A stretch of 26,347 bases of DNA, from the NCBI GenBank assembly GCA_910578425.1, contig CAJTQX010000034.1, forward strand, positions 3,714 to 30,060, in the 5' to 3' direction. The position numbers were made by a program, and so were the translations under genes. Source of the stretch: an uncultured Anaerotignum sp. GTDB lineage: Bacteria; Bacillota; Clostridia; Lachnospirales; Anaerotignaceae. The notes beneath the pieces were generated by a model. It had not been told where the DNA came from. It saw only the letters and a list, made by a program, of their open reading frames with translations, and did not search any database. Positions 21,218-26,347 of this stretch are shown piece by piece; position 1 is the first letter of the stretch; the number at the start of each line of letters is the position of its first letter.

Positions 21218-22518
21218 AGCTCCGTCGGAATCTCCCCCGTCAGCCCTTCACCTTCCGTCTGTATCATATGCGTACGCAGTATCTGGTTGCGCAAATCCTG
21301 CCCGCTTTTCGCCGATACCTTAATATAGTTCATCGTATGCCCTTCAAAAACGCCCTCGGCCGTTTCCCGTTCATATAGCACATCCATATCACGCCCGATA
21401 TGCTTTGCCAGAAAATCCGCACTCATTTTGCCGCTCAAAAGCATCAGCTTATGGCTGCGCTCCGCTTTTACGGCGTTCGGCAGTTGGTCGCTCCTTTCCG
21501 CGGCAGGCGTTCCCCGTTTCGGAGAATACGGGAAAACATGAATCTTTGCGAACGCCATTTCCTCCGCAAAGGCATAGCTTTCCGCAAAATCCGCCTCTGT
21601 TTCCCCCGGAAAGCCCACAATCATATCTGTCGTCAGCGCAGTATCCGGCATATAACGCCGGAGTGCCGCTGCTGCCTGGCGGTATTTTTCTGTATCATAT
21701 TTCCGGTTCATTTCGCGGAGCGTCTTATCGCATCCGCTTTGCAGGGAAAGGTGAAAATGGTTACAGACCTTCGGCAGTGCCGCCATCGTCTGCGCAAATT
21801 CCTCCGTCACTACATTCGGCTCTATAGAACTGAAGCGTATCCGTTCAATCCCGTCCACCTCATGCACGCGCCGCAGAATATCCAGCAGGCTGGTATCCCG
21901 CCTGTCTTTGCCGTAGCTTGCTACATGGATTCCTGTCAGCACGATTTCCCGAAATCCATTCGCCGCAAGCCGCCGCACCTCTGCCAGAACATCTTCCGGC
22001 TCACGGCTGCGTATCGGCCCTCTGGCGTAGGGGATAATACAGTAGGAACAGTATTGGCTGCAACCGTCCTGAATTTTCAGATATGCCCTTGTGCGGTCCG
22101 CCAGCCTCTGTATGGAAAGCGGCTCAAAAAGCCGTTCCTTCATGATATCCGTCACATAGCTCTGCGCACCGTTCTCCGCGTCATACTGCTCCACCAGATC
22201 CACAATACGCGCTCTGTCCTTCGTTCCGATGACCAGATTAACGCCCTCCACCTTCATCAGTTCCTCCGGCGCAGTCTGCGCGTAACAGCCCACGACCGCA
22301 ACAATGGCATTTTCATTCTGCCGCTTTACCTTGCGAATCAACTGGCGGGATTTTTTATCGCCAAAATTTGTCACCGTACAGGTATTGATTACATAAATAT
22401 CCGCAGGCTCGTTCACGCCCACAATTTCATACCCTTTTTCCGCAAAAAGTTCGGCAATCGCCTCGCTTTCATACTGGTTTACTTTGCAGCCCAAGGCAAA
22501 GCTTGCCGCCTTTTTCAT
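21214..22518 (-). CDS. mtaB: tRNA (N6-L-threonylcarbamoyladenosine-37-C2) methylthiotransferase
   Basis: 434 residues. A radical-SAM methylthiotransferase that converts t6A37 to ms2t6A37 in ANN-decoding tRNAs. The N-terminal domain has three cluster Cys (ALGCKVNQYES Cys11, INTCTVTN Cys47, VVGCYAQ Cys78), the radical SAM core has CSQYCSYCIIPYARG (Cys153, 157, 160), and a C-terminal TRAM-like domain follows. The ALGCKVN start and CSQYC..C spacing favour MtaB over MiaB or RimO. It is 16 bp after the HAD gene and overlaps the next gene by 4 nt. Confidence 0.95.
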   Translation of the reverse strand: MKKAASFALGCKVNQYESEAIAELFAEKGYEIVGVNEPADIYVINTCTVTNFGDKKSRQLIRKVKRQNENAIVAVVGCYAQTAPEELMKVEGVNLVIGTKDRARIVDLVEQYDAENGAQSYVTDIMKERLFEPLSIQRLADRTRAYLKIQDGCSQYCSYCIIPYARGPIRSREPEDVLAEVRRLAANGFREIVLTGIHVASYGKDRRDTSLLDILRRVHEVDGIERIRFSSIEPNVVTEEFAQTMAALPKVCNHFHLSLQSGCDKTLREMNRKYDTEKYRQAAAALRRYMPDTALTTDMIVGFPGETEADFAESYAFAEEMAFAKIHVFPYSPKRGTPAAERSDQLPNAVKAERSHKLMLLSGKMSADFLAKHIGRDMDVLYERETAEGVFEGHTMNYIKVSAKSGQDLRNQILRTHMIQTEGEGLTGEIPTEL

Positions 22519-22534
22519 AAGTTCTCTCCGTTTC

Positions 22535-23326
22535 TCAGATTCCTGTATACTCCCGTATCGCTTTCACCACGCCGCCGCCGTTGTTGCTCCCGGCGAGATA
22601 CCGCGCGCGTGCTTTGACCTCTGCCGCCGCGTTTTCCATTGCGAAGCTGTAACGCGCCCGCTCAAACATCTCCATATCGTTCTGCTGGTCGCCGAAAACC
22701 ATAGTTTCCTCCGGCGAAATATCCCACATTTCCTGTAAGGCTTTTACGGCTGTGCCTTTATTTATGCCGCGTATGCCCGTATCCATGCATGTCGCGCCGG
22801 AAACCACCAGATTCAGAGCGGGGTCAAGCAGGGGGCGTAAAAGCCTGTAGCAGTGCGCCGCACCGTTTCCCGCATGTTCGATTACCGAAACCTTTATAAC
22901 CTCGTCCTCTACCGCATATAAATCCTCCGCCAGCCGCATGGTATAATTGAACAGCGGAGATTTCAGATGTTCGCACAATTCGCTGTTGTCCGTATAGCTG
23001 CATGTTTTGGCACAGAGCAGAGGCAGCGCGCCCTCCACCTTCGCAATCGAATCCAGACAACTATGGACCTCCTCCTGTGTCATGCAGCGCGAATAGAGCT
23101 CCTTCCCGTTATCCATCACGAACGCGCCGTTTTCCGCAATTATGACAACATCTCCGATATGTTCGCGGAAATCGTCCCTGAGACTTGGATACTGTCTGCC
23201 GCTGGCAACCACAAAACGGATGCCCGCCGCTTTCAGCTTCGGCAGCAGTTCAAAAATCTCCGGATCAATATTTTTATCATCATCCACCAGCGTCCCGTCC
23301 ATATCTGATACGATCAGCCTGATCAT
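22535..23326 (-). CDS. Cof-type HAD-superfamily hydrolase
   Basis: 263 residues from the ATG at 23326; a longer in-frame extension is ignored because the family starts just before the first motif. Motif I SDMDGTLVDDD (Asp8, Asp10), motif II VASGRQ, a large C2-type cap, motif III Lys in KGTAVKAL and motif IV GDQQNDMEMF are all intact. Such enzymes dephosphorylate small sugar phosphates, flavin or pyridoxal phosphates; the substrate cannot be told. It lies 38 bp after an unknown gene and 16 bp before mtaB. Confidence 0.92.
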   Translation of the reverse strand: MIRLIVSDMDGTLVDDDKNIDPEIFELLPKLKAAGIRFVVASGRQYPSLRDDFREHIGDVVIIAENGAFVMDNGKELYSRCMTQEEVHSCLDSIAKVEGALPLLCAKTCSYTDNSELCEHLKSPLFNYTMRLAEDLYAVEDEVIKVSVIEHAGNGAAHCYRLLRPLLDPALNLVVSGATCMDTGIRGINKGTAVKALQEMWDISPEETMVFGDQQNDMEMFERARYSFAMENAAAEVKARARYLAGSNNGGGVVKAIREYTGI

Positions 23327-23364
23327 AGTTTCCACCGTCCTTTTTGGGGCGTACAGAAATCCCC

Positions 23365-23916
23365 TCAATTTATCCTGAAAAACAGCGGCAGTATTTTCAT
23401 GGCCACTGTTACATTTTTGCCGGAAAGCCACACCAGATGCTCCCGAAGCGATTCCCATTTTTCGCGTTTGGGCACCACCTGCGCACAGATTTCCTCCATT
23501 GCGTCAATATGCGCGATAATTTCATCGCGCTCCGGCTTATGCAGACAATCCATCAACCCGATTTCCAGCCGCACCGTTGTAAAATCCGCGTCCATGTCCA
23601 GCTCCTGCCGTTCCCTGCGGATATAGTATTCCATCAGCCCGTCATTGCTGTAGCCGTTTTCGCGAAACCCATGCAGCCGTTCCAGCAGAATACGCACATT
23701 CTGCCTGGAAGTTTCCGATCGCTCCGCCGTATCGTCATAGGGCTGGATGACGCGCAGACCTTTGGAAAAACCGCTGATTTTATCCATATAGCGGCTGAGG
23801 AGCCTATGGAACAGCCCCTCCATCTTATCGCTGTCATAAGAGGATTCCTCCCAGACTTTTCTGCAATAAACAATATCTTCGTCCACCTGTTCCCGAATGT
23901 CTTTTTCTTCCGCCAT
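23365..23916 (-). CDS. Hydrophilic helical protein, function unknown
   Basis: 183 residues from the ATG at 23916 (MAEEKDIREQVDED). AGGAAGG lies about 12 nt upstream, which is rather far, so the start is not certain. The protein is charged and helical (KVWEESSYDSDKMEGLFHRLLSRYMDKI, NVRILLERLHGFRENGYSNDGL, IIAHIDAMEEICAQVV), without a signal peptide or membrane helix. I do not recognise a family. It is the first gene of a transcript that continues into the HAD, mtaB and EcsC-like genes. Confidence 0.65.
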   Translation of the reverse strand: MAEEKDIREQVDEDIVYCRKVWEESSYDSDKMEGLFHRLLSRYMDKISGFSKGLRVIQPYDDTAERSETSRQNVRILLERLHGFRENGYSNDGLMEYYIRRERQELDMDADFTTVRLEIGLMDCLHKPERDEIIAHIDAMEEICAQVVPKREKWESLREHLVWLSGKNVTVAMKILPLFFRIN

Positions 23917-24031
23917 ACCGTCACCATCCCTTCCTGAAACAAAATCGCGGAGCTCTGCCCCGCCTCCCGCAGAAAACATTGTCCTTCGGCCCTTTTTCCG
24001 CTGCATATCCATGCGGCGGGAGGATTTCAAT

Positions 24032-24059
24032 ATTATACTTTACAATTCTTGCGTATCAG
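24032..24059 (-). promoter_or_regulatory. Candidate promoter for the unknown-HAD-mtaB operon
   Basis: On the minus strand: CTGATA (24059-24054), 16-bp spacer, perfect TATAAT (24037-24032). The leader of about 110 nt holds an 8-bp inverted repeat CCTCCCGC/GCGGGAGG (23963-23970 with 24016-24023). Confidence 0.6.
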
Positions 24060-24111
24060 AAGCATATACGCTGACAACAGAATTTAGCAGACATACGATT
24101 GACGCCAGGCA

Positions 24112-24149
24112 GTGCGAAGTACAGGCAAAGCCTGAAAAGCCTTTCGCAC
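24112..24149 (-). other. Two-tier hairpin after scpB
   Basis: GTGCGAAG/CTTTCGCAC (one bulge) encloses a perfect CAGGC-AAA-GCCTG hairpin. It starts 50 bp after the scpB stop. There is no U-tract on the minus strand, so it may be an mRNA-end stabiliser or a repeat rather than a simple terminator. Confidence 0.45.
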
Positions 24150-24197
24150 AGCAGACAGGCTTACAGGCTGTTCCCGTCCTTTCCGAAGTTCTGCCGC

Positions 24198-24737
24198 TTA
24201 TGTCGGAAACGGCTCGCCTTTCTCCGCATCCTCCTCCAGCGGCGGCAGTTCACCGATACTTTTGAATCCGAAATACCGCAGAAATTCGCTGCTCGTTCCA
24301 AACAGGAGCGGTCTGCCCGGCGTGTCCATCCGCCCCACCTCGCAGATCAGCCGTTTCTCCAGCAGCCTGCTGATAGCGTGTTCCGCACCCACACCGCGGA
24401 TTTCCTCAATCTGCGTCTTTGTAATCGGCTGCTTGTATGCCACGATTGCCAGCGTTTCCAGCAAAGCCTGTGTCAGTCCCTGTCTTTGCGGGCTTTTATA
24501 CATATTGCGGATATATTCAAAACATTCCGCCGCCGTACACATCTGAAACGCCCCATCTATCTCCACAATGCGAAGACCGCGTTTTTCCCGTTCATATTTA
24601 TCCGCCACAGACTGCACCACCGCTTTTGCCGTTGCTTTATCCAGTTCAATCGTCTGGGCAATGGACGCAAGCGGAACAGCGTCCCCCGCGATAAACAGCA
24701 GTGCTTCTACCACAGATTCCAATTCAGATAATCTCAT
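24198..24737 (-). CDS. scpB: Segregation and condensation protein B
   Basis: 179 residues, normal length. Tandem winged-helix domains with the family segments ESVVEALLFIAGDAVPL, GLTQALLETLAIVAYKQPITKTQIEEIRGV and LICEVGRMDTPGRPLLFGTSSEFLRYFGF. ScpB is the kite-type subunit that dimerises and binds ScpA in the SMC condensin complex. The ATG overlaps the scpA stop by 4 nt (ATGA). Confidence 0.97.
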   Translation of the reverse strand: MRLSELESVVEALLFIAGDAVPLASIAQTIELDKATAKAVVQSVADKYEREKRGLRIVEIDGAFQMCTAAECFEYIRNMYKSPQRQGLTQALLETLAIVAYKQPITKTQIEEIRGVGAEHAISRLLEKRLICEVGRMDTPGRPLLFGTSSEFLRYFGFKSIGELPPLEEDAEKGEPFPT

Positions 24738-25507
24738 TCCCTTTCCCTTTCCTCGTATTTTGAGATAAAGATTTCCGCAAAATTCGTTTCCTGAGAAATC
24801 CGCACCTCCTTGCGCTTAATCAGTTCCAGCAACGCAAGGAAGGTCACCACTTTCTCCATCTTTCCAGCAGTTTGGCGAAAAATCGTATGAAATGGCGTCT
24901 GCGCCTTTGGGCGCAGCAGAAGCAGGTCGCGAATATATTCCATTTTTTCGCCAACGGTGAATAAATCCTTCTGCACAGCGCGGAAACCAGCCCTCGTCCG
25001 GTCCGCCTTTGCGTCCTTCCGCGCCATCACCTGCCGGAACGCCTGATATAAATCGTCCAGAGAAACCCCGAGCAGAATATCCTCCAATTCCTGAGGCTCC
25101 CGTTCCTTCAGTTTCGCAACCGTCGCATCTGCTTCTTTATAATAAATCTGCGCCGCTTCTTCCTCTTTTTCCTTAAGCGTATCCGCCGCATCCTTTATTT
25201 TTTTATATTCCAGCAGCCGCTGCACCAAAACCTCTCTCGGGTCAGGCTCCGCCTCGTCCTTCCCATTCTGCGGGCGGGGCAGAAGCAGCTTGCTCTTGAT
25301 TTCCAGAAGCGTTGCCGCCATAACAAGAAATTCGCTCATACCGTCCATGTCCCTGTCTTCTACTGTTTGCAGAAATTCCAGATATTGTTCTGTCAGTGAC
25401 GCAATGGGAATATCGTAAATATCAATCTCGTTTTTTTCAATCAGGTGGTACAGGAGATCCATAGGTCCCTCAAACGCATCCAGCCTGACCTGCATCGTTT
25501 CCGCCAT
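24734..25507 (-). CDS. scpA: Segregation and condensation protein A (kleisin)
   Basis: 257 residues. The N-terminal QVRLDAFEGPMDLLYHLIEKNEIDIYDIPIASLTEQYLEFL and MSEFLVMAATLLEIKSKLLLPR are diagnostic of ScpA, and a C-terminal winged helix ends with LALLELIKRKEVRISQE. It bridges the SMC heads in chromosome condensation with ScpB. The ATG at 25507 is used; an ATG four codons later would match the usual family start. It is 18 bp after the site-2-protease-like gene. Confidence 0.97.
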   Translation of the reverse strand: MAETMQVRLDAFEGPMDLLYHLIEKNEIDIYDIPIASLTEQYLEFLQTVEDRDMDGMSEFLVMAATLLEIKSKLLLPRPQNGKDEAEPDPREVLVQRLLEYKKIKDAADTLKEKEEEAAQIYYKEADATVAKLKEREPQELEDILLGVSLDDLYQAFRQVMARKDAKADRTRAGFRAVQKDLFTVGEKMEYIRDLLLLRPKAQTPFHTIFRQTAGKMEKVVTFLALLELIKRKEVRISQETNFAEIFISKYEERERE

Positions 25508-25525
25508 CCTGCGCCCAGCCCTTTC

Positions 25526-26158
25526 TTAAAATATGAAAAACAGCTTGCTGAAAAGTCCAATTACGCCATAAATAATCGTGTTCATAATACCTGTAATCAG
25601 TCCAAAGAACATCAGCATCAGAAAAGCAACCTGTACCAGCTTTTCATTCTGCATATAGCGGAAATACGTATTCGCGGGCATCAGAACGGAAAGCACTTTC
25701 ACACAGTCCATCGGGGCTACCGGCAGAAGGTTATACACTGCCAGCCCGATATTATACCGGTAGAGAGTGTTCAGAAATATTGCGGCAAAAGAATACGCGC
25801 CAAGCCCCATTTCCGCATATACCACAATGTAAAGCCCCAAAAAAATGATTCCCAGCACCAGATTTACCACCGAGGGCAGAACTGCCGTCAGCAGCGTATC
25901 GCGTTTCCTGTTTTTGTAGTAAAGCGCGCTTGTGTCCACAGGCTTGCCCCAGCCAAATCCACCGCTGTAAAGCAGGAGCAGAAAACCAATCGGCTCGAAA
26001 TGTTTGAAGGGGTTCAGCGTCAGCCGCCCCTGGCTTTTGGGGTAATTATCCCCCAAAGCGGAGGATACCGCCGCACGGGTAAACTCGTGGGCAGTCGTTG
26101 CAATGAAAATTGCCGGAATACTTACCAGAAGCATCATAAAATAATTCGCAGATCCCAT
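25526..26158 (-). CDS. Site-2 protease-like (M50) membrane protein lacking the second zinc His
   Basis: 210 residues from the ATG at 26158; an ATG at 26179 with AAGGGA 7 nt upstream is equally possible. About five membrane helices and the overall YwhC/site-2 protease layout: first helix with TTAHEFTRAAVS, GRLTLNPFKHFEPIGFLLLL, GFGWGKPV, a central membrane pair, NLLPVAPMDCVKVL. Active enzymes have HExxH; here the second His is Arg (HEFTR, His24-Glu25-Arg28), confirmed from the codon CGT. The later Asp (APMDC) is kept, but its usual LDG is altered. It may be an inactive homologue or use another ligand. It heads the scpA-scpB operon, a common arrangement in Clostridia. Confidence 0.85.
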   Translation of the reverse strand: MGSANYFMMLLVSIPAIFIATTAHEFTRAAVSSALGDNYPKSQGRLTLNPFKHFEPIGFLLLLYSGGFGWGKPVDTSALYYKNRKRDTLLTAVLPSVVNLVLGIIFLGLYIVVYAEMGLGAYSFAAIFLNTLYRYNIGLAVYNLLPVAPMDCVKVLSVLMPANTYFRYMQNEKLVQVAFLMLMFFGLITGIMNTIIYGVIGLFSKLFFIF

Positions 26159-26234
26159 TATACACAAATCCTTTCCCATCCGAAAATCCCTTCGGCGCCG
26201 GCCTCCAGGCTTCCCTGAATAATCATGTTCTTTC

Positions 26235-26263
26235 ATCATAGCAGACTTTCTTTTCCCCGTCAA
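26235..26263 (-). promoter_or_regulatory. Sigma-A promoter of the site-2 protease-scpAB operon
   Basis: On the minus strand: TTGACG (26263-26258), 17-bp spacer, TATGAT (26240-26235). A start near 26228 rules out the longest in-frame translation start and supports starts at 26179 or 26158. Beyond it, to 26347, no feature was seen. Confidence 0.75.
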
Positions 26264-26347
26264 ATTCTTCCTGCAAAACTCCGTTTTTATTCCTGTAAGA
26301 TTGTCAAACATATTGGACAAGGAACTCAACAGGGGAAAGCCAACCGA

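Noticed and set aside
21400..22617. Plus-strand open frame opposite mtaB
   Set aside because: Antisense shadow of a full radical-SAM enzyme; no family pattern in the plus frame.

Overview
This 26.3 kb window looks like chromosome from a low-to-mid GC anaerobic Firmicute of the Clostridia, probably the Lachnospirales (Lachnospiraceae or Anaerotignaceae). Supporting signs are the strong AGGAGG-type ribosome binding sites, near-consensus sigma-A promoters with 17-bp spacers, the ScpA/ScpB pair, MtaB, an OGG1-type glycosylase, a C_GCAxxG_C_C protein, and BMP-family nucleoside uptake. The genus is inference. No tRNA, rRNA, CRISPR array, prophage or transposase gene was seen.

Layout. (1) 1-1896, plus strand, clearly more AT-rich than the rest: the tail of an unknown gene, a long AT-rich gap, then a translationally coupled pair made of a VUT-family (queuosine-precursor-type) transporter and an SDR oxidoreductase. 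The pair sits behind a strong promoter and a terminator-like leader hairpin. (2) 2280-9540, minus strand: a nucleoside uptake and cleavage cluster in the order BMP lipoprotein, ABC ATPase, two permeases, two nucleoside hydrolases. An internal terminator after the BMP gene and a hairpin-rich repeat before the hydrolases divide it. (3) 9724-12933, minus: a hybrid sensor kinase with its own promoter, and a LysR regulator. (4) 13023-15450, minus: tgt, a small membrane protein and yajC. (5) 15546-18403, minus: a small acidic protein, a lipoprotein and an OGG1-type glycosylase. A 161-bp MITE-like palindrome with TTA target duplications separates the last two. (6) 18581-19858, plus: an unrecognised coiled-coil-tailed protein, ending in a terminator shared with the converging C_GCAxxG gene. 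(7) 19900-26263, minus: site-2-protease-like protein, scpA, scpB, an unknown gene, a Cof-type HAD phosphatase, mtaB, an EcsC-like protein and the C_GCAxxG protein.

How it works together. The BMP protein would capture nucleosides, the ABC core import them, and the two hydrolases release base and ribose. The tgt/yajC, ogg, scpAB and mtaB genes are housekeeping (tRNA modification, secretion, DNA repair, chromosome segregation). The most unusual items are the MITE-like element, whose empty site can be reconstructed exactly; a related repeat at 4.25-4.43 kb; a site-2 protease homologue with HEFTR in place of HExxH; a nucleoside hydrolase with Glu in place of the first motif Asp; and two structured leaders. 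No clearly new multi-gene defence or biosynthetic system was found.
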